Origin: Oceanicoccus sp.
Lineage (GTDB): Bacteria; Pseudomonadota; Gammaproteobacteria; Pseudomonadales; Dasaniaceae
NCBI RefSeq assembly: GCF_029238675.1
Contig: NZ_JAQWFR010000016.1
Coordinates: forward strand, 43,717 to 107,716
DNA length: 64,000 nt
Direction: 5' to 3'
The notes under the pieces were generated by a model. It saw nothing but the letters and a program-made list of their open reading frames with translations. It had not been told where the DNA came from and did not search any database. Of this stretch, positions 10,062-18,225 are shown one piece after another; position 1 is the first letter of the stretch, and every line of letters starts with the position of its first letter. The translations under genes and the position numbers were made by a program.

Positions 10062-11030
10062 ATGTTAGATAGTCGTCCGCTGTTATTAGCGACAGATTTT
10101 CCGCCGATAAAACGCGGTCATGTTGAAACCCTGCAAGTCAATCTCGGTTATCTCTGCAATCTAAGTTGCGTGCATTGCCATGTTAATGCCGGTCCTTCCC
10201 GCACCGAGTTGATGGATCTGCCCACTATTGAGTTAATCCTGCAATATATCGACCAGCACAATATCAAAGTATTGGACTTAACCGGCGGTGCGCCGGAAAT
10301 GAATCCGCATTTTCGCTATTTGGTGACCGAAGCGCGCCATAGAGGTGTTGAGGTGGTCGATCGTTGTAACCTGACCATTTTATTAGAACCGGAATACGCC
10401 GAAGCAGACTTAGCAGAATTTTTAGCGGAGCAGGGAGTGGTGGTGACCGCTTCCTTGCCTTGTTACTCCGAAGAAAATGTTGAAAAGCAGCGGGGTAAAG
10501 GTGTCTATGATGAAAGTATTGAGGCGCTGTTAAAGCTAAATGCTTTGGGTTATGGGATTGATCCCGATAAACCGTTGAACTTGGTATATAACCCTGTGGG
10601 AGCCGTGCTGCCGCCACCACAGGAACAATTACAGGCGGACTATAAGCGTGAATTAAAGCAGCGTTTTGGTATTGAATTTAATCAGTTATTTACCATTACC
10701 AATATGCCCATCAGTCGCTTTGGCAGCGTGTTGATGTCCCATAATGAATTTGATGCTTATATGGAGCTGCTAAAAAATAATTTCAGTAGCGATAATTTAA
10801 CCACGGTGATGTGTCGCAGTTTGATCAGTATTGATTGGCAGGGTTATGTCTATGACTGTGATTTTAATCAAATGCTTGAAATGCCTTTAATCGCCAATGA
10901 TAGGGCCAAAACCCATTTGTCTGACATAGTGGCGGATTCAGTGGTCGGCAGTGATATTTATATCGGTGATCACTGCTTTGGTTGCACAGCGGGCCAGGGC
11001 AGTAGCTGTAGTGGCGCATTGAATGACTAA
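10062..11030 (+). CDS. arsS: ArsS-type radical SAM protein (arsenosugar biosynthesis)
   Basis: A radical SAM protein of about 322 residues with the cluster motif CNLSCVHC (about 29-36), the SAM-binding LDLTGGAPEMNP stretch (about 69-80), and a Cys-rich C-terminal domain (DUF3641-like) with C-x2-C-x6-C spacing (DHCFGC...SSC). This architecture is the ArsS family, which attaches the SAM 5'-deoxyadenosyl group to methylated arsenic on the way to arsenosugars. Some relatives use selenocysteine in the C-terminal region; here only Cys codons occur. The ATG at 10062, with a weak GAG 9 nt upstream, is preferred over a TTG at 10023. It overlaps the next gene by 8 bp. Confidence 0.85.
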   Translation: MLDSRPLLLATDFPPIKRGHVETLQVNLGYLCNLSCVHCHVNAGPSRTELMDLPTIELILQYIDQHNIKVLDLTGGAPEMNPHFRYLVTEARHRGVEVVDRCNLTILLEPEYAEADLAEFLAEQGVVVTASLPCYSEENVEKQRGKGVYDESIEALLKLNALGYGIDPDKPLNLVYNPVGAVLPPPQEQLQADYKRELKQRFGIEFNQLFTITNMPISRFGSVLMSHNEFDAYMELLKNNFSSDNLTTVMCRSLISIDWQGYVYDCDFNQMLEMPLIANDRAKTHLSDIVADSVVGSDIYIGDHCFGCTAGQGSSCSGALND

Positions 11031-11715
11031 GCCCTCGTGCTTGCTCAGTATTATTGTTCCTACCCTGAATGAAGCTGAGACTATTACAGCAACTTTGCAG
11101 CCTTTACAGATGTTACGTAACCAGGGGTGTGAAATTATTATTGCGGATGGTGGCAGTGATGACCATACCGCTGAGCAGGCAGCTCCATGGGTGGACCAGT
11201 TGGTGGTGACTGAAAAGGGCAGGGCGAGGCAGATGAATGCCGGTGCAGATTTAGCGCAAGGCCGCTGGTTGTTGTTTTTACATGCAGACACCTTACTTAC
11301 CGCTAATTTTTCTTCTTTTTTAATATCCCTTGCCAGCACTGAAAAACAGTGGGGTTTTTTCTCGCTGAGCTTAACCGGACGTCATATTTTTTTTCGGGTG
11401 ATTGAAACCGCTATAAATCTTCGCTCACGGCTAACCTCTATAGGTACAGGGGATCAGTGTTTGTTTGTTAAAAAGGCTTTGTTTTTACAGCTTGGCCGCT
11501 TCCCTGAGATAGCGCTGATGGAAGATGTTAGTTTGTGCAAAACTTTACGCCAGCACTCATCACCCTGGGTTTGCATCGATAAAGTACTGACTTCCAGCAG
11601 GCGTTGGGAGCAGCATGGCATACTAAAAACGGTAGGCTTGATGTGGCGGTTGCGGTTGGCTTATTTTCTGGGAGCGAGCCCGGATCGTTTGGTAAAAATT
11701 TATTATGGCCGCTAG
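11023..11715 (+). CDS. Family 2 glycosyltransferase of the rSAM/selenodomain-associated type
   Basis: A 230-residue GT-A fold glycosyltransferase: LSIIVPTLNEAETI (about 8-21) begins the nucleotide-sugar domain, IIADGGSDDHT (about 39-49) holds the first acidic site, and LLFLHADT (about 83-90) is the DxD-equivalent. The KGRARQMNAG stretch (about 64-73) is typical of the transferase-2 family that travels with ArsS-like radical SAM proteins (TIGR04283). It overlaps arsS by 8 bp and the next gene by 11 bp, so the three are almost certainly co-translated. Sugar donor and acceptor are not known from sequence. Confidence 0.85.
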   Translation: MTKPSCLLSIIVPTLNEAETITATLQPLQMLRNQGCEIIIADGGSDDHTAEQAAPWVDQLVVTEKGRARQMNAGADLAQGRWLLFLHADTLLTANFSSFLISLASTEKQWGFFSLSLTGRHIFFRVIETAINLRSRLTSIGTGDQCLFVKKALFLQLGRFPEIALMEDVSLCKTLRQHSSPWVCIDKVLTSSRRWEQHGILKTVGLMWRLRLAYFLGASPDRLVKIYYGR

Positions 11716-12352
11716 CAACAATAGAAAAACGATTGTCGTATTTGCCAAGGCACCGGTTCCCGGCGAAGTAAAGACCAGGCTAACACCTTTCTTAAGTGAA
11801 GCTAGTGCTGCAGATTTACATCGGCGTTTAGTGGTTCATACACTGCAAACAATAACTCAGCTAACAGATTGCTTTATTGAACTATGGGTGGGTAGCGAAC
11901 ACGATTGGTGGACTGAGTTGGCAGAGCGATTTGCTGTGCCTGTTTATAGACAGCGTGGCAATGACCTGGGAGAAAGGATGTCTTATGCATTGGATAAAGC
12001 ATTGCAAGGCTCCAAACAGGTTTTGATTGTTGGAACGGATTGCCCCGATATTACACCGCAGTATCTTCAGCGAGCCCTTGATAGCGTGGAACAGCAGGGA
12101 GTGGTTATTGGTCCCGCCGATGATGGTGGTTATGTCTTGCTGGGTTTAAGCCAACCCATGCCCTGGCTGTTTAATGATATGCGGTGGGGGGCCGATAGTA
12201 TTTTTGCCACCACTGTGGCGAGGATGGAAGAAAAGGGAGTTAGCTGGTTTGAATTGCAACCATTGAAGGATATAGACCGGCCTGAAGATTTTATTCGGTT
12301 ACAACAACTAAGACCCAATCTTACTGAGGGCCTTAGTGTTAATGGTACTTGA
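11705..12352 (+). CDS. DUF2064/TIGR04282-type nucleotidyl/glycosyltransferase
   Basis: A 215-residue GT-A-like transferase: VFAKAPVPGEVKTRLTP (about 12-28) is the characteristic nucleotide-binding start, VLIVGTDCPDI (about 100-110) the acidic metal site, and GPADDGGYVLLGL (about 130-142) a second conserved block. This is the transferase-1 family found beside ArsS radical SAM genes (TIGR04282, CofC/MobA-like fold). It overlaps the GT2 gene by 11 bp. Its TGA (12350-12352) directly abuts the stop complement of flgN (TGATCA junction), leaving no room for a terminator between the convergent genes. Confidence 0.85.
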   Translation: MAASNNRKTIVVFAKAPVPGEVKTRLTPFLSEASAADLHRRLVVHTLQTITQLTDCFIELWVGSEHDWWTELAERFAVPVYRQRGNDLGERMSYALDKALQGSKQVLIVGTDCPDITPQYLQRALDSVEQQGVVIGPADDGGYVLLGLSQPMPWLFNDMRWGADSIFATTVARMEEKGVSWFELQPLKDIDRPEDFIRLQQLRPNLTEGLSVNGT

Positions 12353-12835
12353 TCAGGCGCTGGTAATAGGGCGGCCAGTGCTGGTGGTAGTGGCATCACC
12401 TTCTTTAGTATAGAGCTTGTTACGGCTATTCTGGCCGCGCAATAGATCCAGAATTTGACCCACCACCAGGCGGGTACGCTTGGCAATACGTTCATTGATT
12501 GCATTTAGCTTTTGGCATTGTTGCCATTGGTCACCGAGCTGACGCCAGGCTTTGGCAATAGCTGGCGCCTGCACATCGGCGGCCTCCAGAATGGCTTGCT
12601 CGTCGTGGTAGCCGGCGGTTGCCAGTAATTGTTGGCGGGTGTTGGCGTGAAATTCCAAAATGGTCAGCATCTGTTGCTTTTGGCCGATGATCTTTTGAAA
12701 CTCATCGTAGTTGCGTTGTTCCAGTGCGTTGCGCTCTCGTTGCAATAAATCGAGAAGCTTTGAGGTAGCGGGAATATCGTGTTCGAAGGTGGCTTCGATT
12801 TCTGACCACAGATTGCTATTAGGAGACTGTGTCAT
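12353..12835 (-). CDS. flgN: FlgN flagellar export chaperone
   Basis: A 160-residue, mostly helical protein of the FlgN family, the cytoplasmic chaperone for the hook-filament junction proteins FlgK and FlgL. The N-terminal half (about 1-60: LLDLLQRERNALEQRNYDEF) has the heptad-like pattern of the family; the last 25 residues are polar and disordered-looking. It is the last gene of flgA-flgM-flgN on the minus strand, 94 bp after flgM, matching the flgMN order of many gammaproteobacteria. It is likely transcribed from the sigma-28 promoter upstream of flgM. Confidence 0.87.
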   Translation of the reverse strand: MTQSPNSNLWSEIEATFEHDIPATSKLLDLLQRERNALEQRNYDEFQKIIGQKQQMLTILEFHANTRQQLLATAGYHDEQAILEAADVQAPAIAKAWRQLGDQWQQCQKLNAINERIAKRTRLVVGQILDLLRGQNSRNKLYTKEGDATTTSTGRPITSA

Positions 12836-12929
12836 TGCTGTATACCTCTGATCGTTCGTAATGATGTTTTTGTATTTGCTACTGGTTAAGCCCCTGCCCA
12901 GGGGGTATTAGCCAGAAAATCCAGTGCCT

Positions 12930-13244
12930 TTAGAACAGCGCGCCTGAATTTATAATCTTGTCGGCGAGTACCAAATCGTCGACCTTATAGTCACCGTTTT
13001 CGAGGGCTGCCTTGATGTTCTCGGCGCGCTCGATATTGGCATCTGGCAGGCTGTTAATTTTGTCAGCCATGCTTTGCAGGGTTTTTACTTCGCTGCTTAG
13101 CTGCACATCATCGCTGTCAGCTGCGTTGCTGCTATCAGCGCTTGCAGGTGCTGCTGTGGGGCTGTCGGCGGATTTTTTGCCGCCTTGTTCCACTAGTGTT
13201 TTTGGGCCGGAGTAACCTCCTAAGCCATTGATATCTCTAACCAT
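12930..13244 (-). CDS. flgM: FlgM anti-sigma-28 factor
   Basis: A protein of about 104 residues. It begins with the family N-terminus (DINGLGG), has a low-complexity Ala/Ser/Asp linker (about 22-48), and ends with the FliA-binding helices (VQLSSEVKTLQSMADKINSL, about 46-65, and ENIKAALENGDYKVD, about 76-90). FlgM binds FliA until the hook-basal body is complete, then is exported. The ATG at 13244, with GGA 8 nt upstream, fits the family start better than the ATG at 13253, which has no ribosome site. A strong sigma-28 promoter lies 62 bp upstream. Confidence 0.9.
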   Translation of the reverse strand: MVRDINGLGGYSGPKTLVEQGGKKSADSPTAAPASADSSNAADSDDVQLSSEVKTLQSMADKINSLPDANIERAENIKAALENGDYKVDDLVLADKIINSGALF

Positions 13245-13305
13245 TTTCAACATCCATTACGGTAGCGCGGGCGCTGTTGGGCAATTTACTGAACGATCGT
13301 AGTGG

Positions 13306-13332
13306 CTATCGGCAATATCGCCGCGAACTTTA
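13306..13332 (-). promoter_or_regulatory. Sigma-28 (FliA) promoter of flgM-flgN
   Basis: Minus-strand TAAA (13332-13329), a 15-bp spacer, then GCCGATAG (13313-13306), a close match to the sigma-28 consensus TAAA-N15-GCCGATAA. It lies in the flgA-flgM gap and would let FliA drive its own anti-sigma factor. Confidence 0.85.
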
Positions 13333-13368
13333 GCTTGACGGGAACAGTCCACACGACAGCCCCCCGTT

Positions 13369-14097
13369 TTACAGCTGGATAGCTACCTGCCCCGGCCCGC
13401 TCACCCTGGCTTCCACAACCCGTTTTGACTGGTTGTTGCGCACGCTGATTTGCTGTCCCTTATGGCCGTCCATCAGTGCAACACCGGCAATTTTGACCAC
13501 CAGCCCCCCGGAGCGGGCGGTCATTTGTACTTGTTCCCCTTTTTTAATGAGCAAAGGGGGTGACAGATAGTTGGCGATAACAGTTTTATCGGCCCGGATC
13601 GGGCGCTTTGCCTGCATCCCTATGACTTCTTCCATAGCAGTAAAATAGGCACCGTTTAACTGGCTGATATCGACTTCCCGCATCTCAAGCTCGGCTTTGG
13701 TCAACACTTCGCCCTTGGCGATAGGGCTGATAGTGGTGACAATTGGGCGGAATAAGTTGACATCTACCGGAACGTATAACGACCAGGGATTCTGCTCATT
13801 GCAGCTAACCCGAATATTGACCCGGCCAATGCTATTGCGAGACTTTAGCTCGGTTTCCAGCTCATGGGGGCAGTCTTTCATGGCTAGTCTGGGGTCCAGG
13901 ATATTGACGGAGTATTCAACACGGACGCCCACTTTATAATCTTCAGATAATTGGGCGACATAGTCGTCCATAAATACGCTGACCCTGGCTTTGATATCCT
14001 CTGCACCGACATCCCCGTAGGACACACAGGCATACAGGCATACCACTGCCCTTAAAACCAGCGTCCTAAAAAACAGGAAAAAATTACGTACTATCAT
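13369..14097 (-). CDS. flgA: FlgA P-ring assembly chaperone
   Basis: A 242-residue periplasmic protein with an N-terminal hydrophobic signal segment (about 5-28). The SAF/ChapFlgA domain fills the C-terminal half (about 115-242: ISPIAKGEVLTKAELEMREV, later IRADKTVIANYL and GQVAIQL at the end). It helps FlgI monomers build the P ring in the periplasm. It is first of the minus-strand flgAMN group and divergent from cheV, as in Pseudomonas. A candidate sigma-54 promoter lies about 250 bp upstream. Confidence 0.92.
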   Translation of the reverse strand: MIVRNFFLFFRTLVLRAVVCLYACVSYGDVGAEDIKARVSVFMDDYVAQLSEDYKVGVRVEYSVNILDPRLAMKDCPHELETELKSRNSIGRVNIRVSCNEQNPWSLYVPVDVNLFRPIVTTISPIAKGEVLTKAELEMREVDISQLNGAYFTAMEEVIGMQAKRPIRADKTVIANYLSPPLLIKKGEQVQMTARSGGLVVKIAGVALMDGHKGQQISVRNNQSKRVVEARVSGPGQVAIQL

Positions 14098-14419
14098 GAT
14101 CTTGGCCTATGCTCTATTGTAGTAGAGGCTAAACTGTTTCTATTGAGTGCCTATTGCCTGTTAAGGCTGAAACCGGGCTCTCAATAGGGGTAGTACTCCC
14201 CGTTGTTATCTGGCTATAGCTATAGATAATTTGTTGGATATATCGATAGCCCACTATGTTCACCTGGAAAACCAACGTTTCACCGCGATGATGCTCGAAA
14301 CAGGATCGTCGAAAAACTGTCGGTGGATGCGTATTTAGTGATTCATTGCAATAACTGTGCCCTTTGAGCCATTGACTGCATTGGGTTTCAAATTAGTAGT
14401 CAATTCTCAGGAGAATGGT
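14098..14419. other. flgA-cheV divergent intergenic region
   Basis: A 322-bp gap between divergent flagellar/chemotaxis genes. It holds a candidate -24/-12 element on the minus strand (14347-14362). No sigma-28 match and no convincing sigma-70 promoter for cheV were found. A frame open from a GTG at 14357 joins cheV but lacks a ribosome site. Confidence 0.6.
14347..14362 (-). promoter_or_regulatory. Candidate sigma-54 promoter toward flgA
   Basis: Minus strand reads GGGCACAGTTATTGCA: GGCAC and TTGCA with the required GG-N10-GC spacing. It points at flgA but would leave a leader of about 240 nt, and it lies just inside the extended cheV frame, so it is less certain than the sites before flgB, flgF, fliD and fleS. 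Confidence 0.45.
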
Positions 14420-15355
14420 ATGGCAGGTGTAATGGAGAGCGTTAACCAGCGCACCCAGCTGGTGGGCCAAAACCGGCTGGAACTCTTGTTATTCAAGCTT
14501 GCAGGTGGCCAGGTTTACGGTATTAATGTGTTCAAGGTGAAGGAAGTTTTACAGTGCCCCAAACTCACCATGATGCCTCAATGTAATCCCGTGGTCAGGG
14601 GGATTGCCCATATCCGCGGCGGTACACTGTCGATTATGGATATGAGCCTGGCGACGGGTCAGGCCAGGTTGGAAGATATCGATAATTGTTTTGTCATTAT
14701 CACTGAGTACAACACCGCCACCCAGGGCTTTTTGGTGCGAGGCGTTGAGCGCATTATCAATATGAACTGGGAAGATATTCACCCGCCACCCAAAGGTTCA
14801 GGCAAAGAGCATTACCTCACCGCAGTGACTGAGGTGGATGGCAAACTGGTAGAGATTATTGATGTAGAAAAAATCCTGTCGGAAGTGTCACCCATGGAAG
14901 AGGAAATTTCTGAGGAAATTCTCGAGGAAGAGGTCACCCAGTCAGCGCAATCAAAGCATGTATTAATTGTGGACGACTCGGCGATAGCACGTAAGCAGAT
15001 CAAGCGCTGTGTTGAAACCGTAGGTGTTGAAACTACCTTGCTTAATGATGGCAGGCAGGCTCTGGATCATTTGTTGGAAATTACCGAGTCGGGGGAGAGT
15101 GCGGCGGAAAAATACCTGGTAATGATTTCCGATATCGAGATGCCTGAGATGGATGGTTATACGCTGACAGCTGCAGTAAGGAACGACCCTCGATTGGCTG
15201 ACCTGCATGTGGTGTTGCATACTTCGCTCAGTGGCGTATTTAATCAGGCGATGGTGAAGAAGGTTGGGGCGGATAACTTCCTGGCTAAATTCAACCCGGA
15301 CCAGCTGGCCACCATGGTGACAGATAGAATAAAAGCCGCCGATGGTGCAAGCTGA
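14420..15355 (+). CDS. cheV: CheV chemotaxis coupling protein with receiver domain
   Basis: A CheW-REC fusion of about 311 residues. The CheW-like domain (about 15-150) couples chemoreceptors to CheA; the receiver (about 178-305) has DD acid residues (IVDDSA), the phospho-Asp in MISDIEMPEMDGY and the conserved Lys near NFLAKF, and is thought to tune adaptation. The start at 14420 is chosen because AGGAG (14409-14413) lies six bases upstream; a GTG at 14357 would add 21 residues without one. Its position before cheR and flgB is the arrangement known from Pseudomonas and Vibrio. Confidence 0.92.
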   Translation: MAGVMESVNQRTQLVGQNRLELLLFKLAGGQVYGINVFKVKEVLQCPKLTMMPQCNPVVRGIAHIRGGTLSIMDMSLATGQARLEDIDNCFVIITEYNTATQGFLVRGVERIINMNWEDIHPPPKGSGKEHYLTAVTEVDGKLVEIIDVEKILSEVSPMEEEISEEILEEEVTQSAQSKHVLIVDDSAIARKQIKRCVETVGVETTLLNDGRQALDHLLEITESGESAAEKYLVMISDIEMPEMDGYTLTAAVRNDPRLADLHVVLHTSLSGVFNQAMVKKVGADNFLAKFNPDQLATMVTDRIKAADGAS

Positions 15356-15392
15356 TAACCTGTCAGTAATATACCGTTAAAATTAAAAGTTT

Positions 15393-15413
15393 GCCGCTGT
15401 TAACAACAGCGGC
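15393..15413. repeat. Perfect hairpin between cheV and cheR
   Basis: GCCGCTGTT-AAC-AACAGCGGC, a 9-bp stem with a 3-nt loop, 38 bp after the cheV stop. No U-run follows on the plus strand, so it is not a standard terminator; it could stabilise the cheV message or lower transcription into cheR. On the minus strand an AT-rich run follows it, but no gene ends there. Confidence 0.7.
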
Positions 15414-15445
15414 ATTGAGTAGTTGTAGTATTTTCGGAGTTTTCT

Positions 15446-15505
15446 ATGTTACTAGCGTTTGGCCGTCGTATGTCTGCCTTATTCGAGGTTGCCAATGGTT
15501 GCTAG
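15446..15505 (+). CDS. Possible 19-codon leader peptide before cheR
   Basis: An ATG at 15446, preceded by CGGAG 5 nt upstream, opens a frame of 19 codons that ends in TAG at 15505, eleven bases inside cheR in another frame. The good ribosome site and the overlap suggest translational coupling with cheR. I see no homologue; it may be accidental. Confidence 0.25.
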   Translation: MLLAFGRRMSALFEVANGC

Positions 15506-16322
15506 TTCACCTGTTGATTATCAAGTGTTTCGGGATTTCCTTGAGGATGCCTGCGGTATTTTGCTGGGTGAAAACAAGCAGTATTTAGTTTCCAGCCGTT
15601 TAAATGCGTTAATGGTCGAGCACAATATTGAAACCTTACGTGAGCTGGTTAAGCGTATAAGTCAGATCACTAATCGCAAACTTAAAGAGGCGGTCATTGA
15701 TGCCATGACCACCAATGAAACCTTATGGTTTCGCGATAGCCACCCCTTTGACATCTTTAAAAATAAATTGTTGCCTGAGTTTCAGCAAGGGCGCAATGGC
15801 TCTATGCGGGTTTGGTGTGCCGCCTGTTCTTCAGGTCAGGAACCCTATTCGCTGGCTATGATGACAGAAGAGTATCGCAGTTCCAAAATGGGAAGTTTAA
15901 AGAGCCCCGTTGAAATAGTGGCTACCGACTTATCCGCTTCCATGTTGGAGCAATGTAAGCGGGGTGAATATGACAGCCTGTCCCTGGGGCGTGGTTTAAG
16001 TCAGGATCGCCTTAAGCGTTTCTTTGATAAAGCCGATGGCGATGTCTGGAGGGTGAAGCCAGAGTTGCGTAAGCCTATTCGTTTTCAAGCCCGAAACCTG
16101 ATGGACAGTTTTTCCACCATGGGTAAATTCGATGTGGTGTTCTGCCGCAACGTACTGATTTATTTTTCTGCCGAGCTGAAGCTGGATATTTTACGCCGTA
16201 TTCATACCAGCTTACGCCCCGGTGGCTACTTGATTCTCGGTGCCTCTGAAGGTTTATCCGGGGTAAAAGAGTATTACGAAATGGTGCAGTGCCATCCCGG
16301 TATTATCTACCGCGCGATATAA
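15495..16322 (+). CDS. cheR: CheR chemoreceptor methyltransferase
   Basis: A 275-residue SAM-dependent methyltransferase that methylates glutamates on chemoreceptors. The N-terminal helical domain includes AMTTNETLWFRD (about 71-82); the SAM site VWCAACSSGQEPYSLAM follows at about 104-120; VVFCRNVLIYF (about 215-225) and GGYLILGASE (about 243-252) complete the Rossmann core. I chose the ATG at 15495 (GAGG about 6 nt upstream) over an upstream start at 15459. It precedes flgB, with a palindromic repeat between them. Confidence 0.92.
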   Translation: MVASSPVDYQVFRDFLEDACGILLGENKQYLVSSRLNALMVEHNIETLRELVKRISQITNRKLKEAVIDAMTTNETLWFRDSHPFDIFKNKLLPEFQQGRNGSMRVWCAACSSGQEPYSLAMMTEEYRSSKMGSLKSPVEIVATDLSASMLEQCKRGEYDSLSLGRGLSQDRLKRFFDKADGDVWRVKPELRKPIRFQARNLMDSFSTMGKFDVVFCRNVLIYFSAELKLDILRRIHTSLRPGGYLILGASEGLSGVKEYYEMVQCHPGIIYRAI

Positions 16323-16331
16323 CCCCATAAC

Positions 16332-16402
16332 CGTCATTCCCGCGAAGGCGGGAATCCAGTGATCTGGATGCAGTCTGGGTTCCCGCCTTCGCGGGAATGA
16401 CG
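16332..16402. repeat. Palindromic GTCATTCCCGC repeat, 71-bp form
   Basis: Inverted repeat with CGTCATTCCCGCGAAGGCGG at the left and its complement at the right, around a short unique centre without the inner hairpin of the long copies. It begins 10 bp after cheR and may act as its transcription end or message-stabilising hairpin. Confidence 0.9.
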
Positions 16403-16515
16403 TTGCTTCGTGGTTATTGCCGCCCCTTGCCACATCCCCTTAAAAAGCGGAAACCGCTTGCCGTTATCTTCCCGACCAAAAAATTAACTCCTTAACTATC
16501 AACAGCTTATAACTC

Positions 16516-16531
16516 TGGCATACCCCTTGCT
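16516..16531 (+). promoter_or_regulatory. Sigma-54 promoter of the flgBCDE operon
   Basis: TGGCATACCCCTTGCT has GG-N10-GC spacing and matches 10 of 12 fixed positions of the -24/-12 consensus. Transcription would start about 16543, 35 nt before flgB. Confidence 0.8.
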
Positions 16532-16577
16532 ATAACTTAGCTGAGATTCTAATTAATCCGTTTCAGGTTAGGTAAAG

Positions 16578-16979
16578 ATGGCAATCAGTTTTGACAGTGC
16601 ATTAGGTATTCATGAAAAGGCCCTGCATGTTCGCGCCAAGCGAGCAGAAGTATTGGCCAATAACCTGACCCATGCCAACACGCCCGGATTTAAAGCCCGT
16701 GATATTGATTTTAAAAGCATCCTTAGAGGCCAGATGAGTGCCAGTAGCACCAACATGGCTGCGACCAATAGCCGCCACTTTGGTGCCGGCGCCAGCGATA
16801 TGGTTAATCCTGAGTTGCTATATCGTACGCCACTACAGCCTTCGCTGGATGGCAATACCGTTGAAGAGCAGGTTGAGATGAGCCGCTTTGCTCAAAATAC
16901 CATGGATTTTCAAGCCAGTTTCCAATTTCTAAATGGCAAGTTCAAAGGGTTGAGAAATGCCATTAAAGGAGATGTTTAA
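16578..16979 (+). CDS. flgB: FlgB proximal rod protein
   Basis: A 133-residue rod protein of the flagellar basal body. It has the N-terminal rod motif (ANNLTHANTPGFKARDIDF, about 27-45) shared by axial proteins and a C-terminal helix (SRFAQNTMDFQASFQFLNGKF, about 102-122) that packs in the rod core. First gene of flgBCDE; its stop overlaps the flgC start (TAATG). A sigma-54 promoter lies just upstream. Usual length for the family. Confidence 0.95.
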   Translation: MAISFDSALGIHEKALHVRAKRAEVLANNLTHANTPGFKARDIDFKSILRGQMSASSTNMAATNSRHFGAGASDMVNPELLYRTPLQPSLDGNTVEEQVEMSRFAQNTMDFQASFQFLNGKFKGLRNAIKGDV

Positions 16980-17422
16980 TGTCACTGAATAGTGTTTTCG
17001 ATATTGCTGGCATGGGAATGTCAGCACAAAGTATTCGGCTGAACACCACGGCCAGTAACCTGGCCAATGCGCAGGCCGCAGACAGTAATGCCAGCCAGGT
17101 ATACCGCGCTCGCCACCCGGTTTTTGAAACCATGCGCCGGGATATGATCAACAACGATTATATGTCGATGAACCCCATGGCCAGTGATTCGGCAATGGGT
17201 GTGCGTGTCAGTGGCATTGTCGAGTCCGATGAGCCGTTGGAGCGCAGGTATGAGCCCAACCACTTAAAAGCCGACAAAGATGGCTATGTGTATTACCCCA
17301 ACGTCAATATGGTGGAAGAGATGGCAGATATGATTTCTGCGTCGCGCTCTTTCCAGATCAATGTTGAAGTGATGAACTCCGCTAAAACCATGATGCAGAG
17401 AGTGTTAACGCTGGGGCAGTAA
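16979..17422 (+). CDS. flgC: FlgC proximal rod protein
   Basis: A 147-residue rod protein. The N-terminal axial motif (TTASNLANAQAADSNASQVYRA, about 22-43), the middle VRVSGIVESDEPLERRYEPNHL (about 73-94) and the C-terminal helix with ISASRSFQINVEVMNSAKTMMQ (about 119-140) are typical of FlgC. It builds the rod with FlgB, FlgF and FlgG. Start and flgB stop share one base, so translation is coupled; flgD follows after 61 bp. Confidence 0.95.
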   Translation: MSLNSVFDIAGMGMSAQSIRLNTTASNLANAQAADSNASQVYRARHPVFETMRRDMINNDYMSMNPMASDSAMGVRVSGIVESDEPLERRYEPNHLKADKDGYVYYPNVNMVEEMADMISASRSFQINVEVMNSAKTMMQRVLTLGQ

Positions 17423-17483
17423 GCTTGCCCAGAGTAATAAATTTTTAAACCTTATTTGATGTAGACAAAAACGGATCATAACG

Positions 17484-18164
17484 ATGACAGACTCAATTAG
17501 CACCGGCCTACTTAGCGATATTTCCGTCCGTGAAAAGTATGGCTCCACTACCGTCGGCAAAGAAAAACAAGAGCTGGGGCAAGATGTTTTTCTTGAGTTG
17601 ATGGTGACGCAAATGCAAAACCAAAACCCACTGGACCCGCAGGAAAACAGCGAATTTGTTGCGCAGCTGGCGCAGTTCAGTTCGGTTGAAGGTCTGGATA
17701 AATTAAACAATACGATGAATGACTTCGTCGGTTCGTTCCAGTCGAATCAGGCGCTACAGGCATCGGCCATGGTGGGGCGTTTCGTCAAAGTTGATTCTGA
17801 GACTTCCTATCTGGGTAATGACGGCTTAATCGCCGGTACCATTGATTTAACCCAGAGTACCAATGATCTAAAAGTTAAAGTTTTTAACTCGGACGGAGAA
17901 CAAGTAGCCGAAGAAATGATGGGTAAAAATACCGCGGGTGAAATACCCTTTGCCTGGGACGGTGCTGATGGCGCAGGCAATCAATTACCAGCCGGTTTTT
18001 ACACCTTTGAAGTAACGGCCAACTACGGTGGTAATCCAGTTCGATTAAATACCGCATTAAGCCATAACGTGGATAGCGTGAGTGTTGGGGCCAATGGCAC
18101 CATCAGCTTAAATATTGCCGGTGCTGGCACTAAATCCATGTCAGAAATCAGAGAAATTTTGTAG
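17484..18164 (+). CDS. flgD: FlgD hook-capping protein
   Basis: A 226-residue scaffold that caps the growing hook and is absent from the finished flagellum. The N-terminal export segment (about 1-75) includes the conserved FLELMVTQMQNQNPLDPQ (about 35-52) and EFVAQLAQFSSVEGLDKL. The C-terminal part (about 85-215) has the FLIG/tudor-like beta domains with FAWDGADGAGNQLPAGFY (about 153-170). It precedes flgE, the protein it assembles. Confidence 0.94.
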   Translation: MTDSISTGLLSDISVREKYGSTTVGKEKQELGQDVFLELMVTQMQNQNPLDPQENSEFVAQLAQFSSVEGLDKLNNTMNDFVGSFQSNQALQASAMVGRFVKVDSETSYLGNDGLIAGTIDLTQSTNDLKVKVFNSDGEQVAEEMMGKNTAGEIPFAWDGADGAGNQLPAGFYTFEVTANYGGNPVRLNTALSHNVDSVSVGANGTISLNIAGAGTKSMSEIREIL

Positions 18165-18225
18165 CTTGCCGCCAACGGGTGGCAGGCTGAATTTATTACA
18201 TAGCTAAAAAAAAAGGGGTAACACC

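Noticed and set aside
10968..11030. Selenocysteine in the ArsS C-terminal Cys-rich domain
   Set aside because: All relevant positions are Cys codons and there is no in-frame TGA before the stop.
10938..11339. 133-codon minus-strand frame over arsS/GT2
   Set aside because: Antisense shadow of two well-supported overlapping genes.
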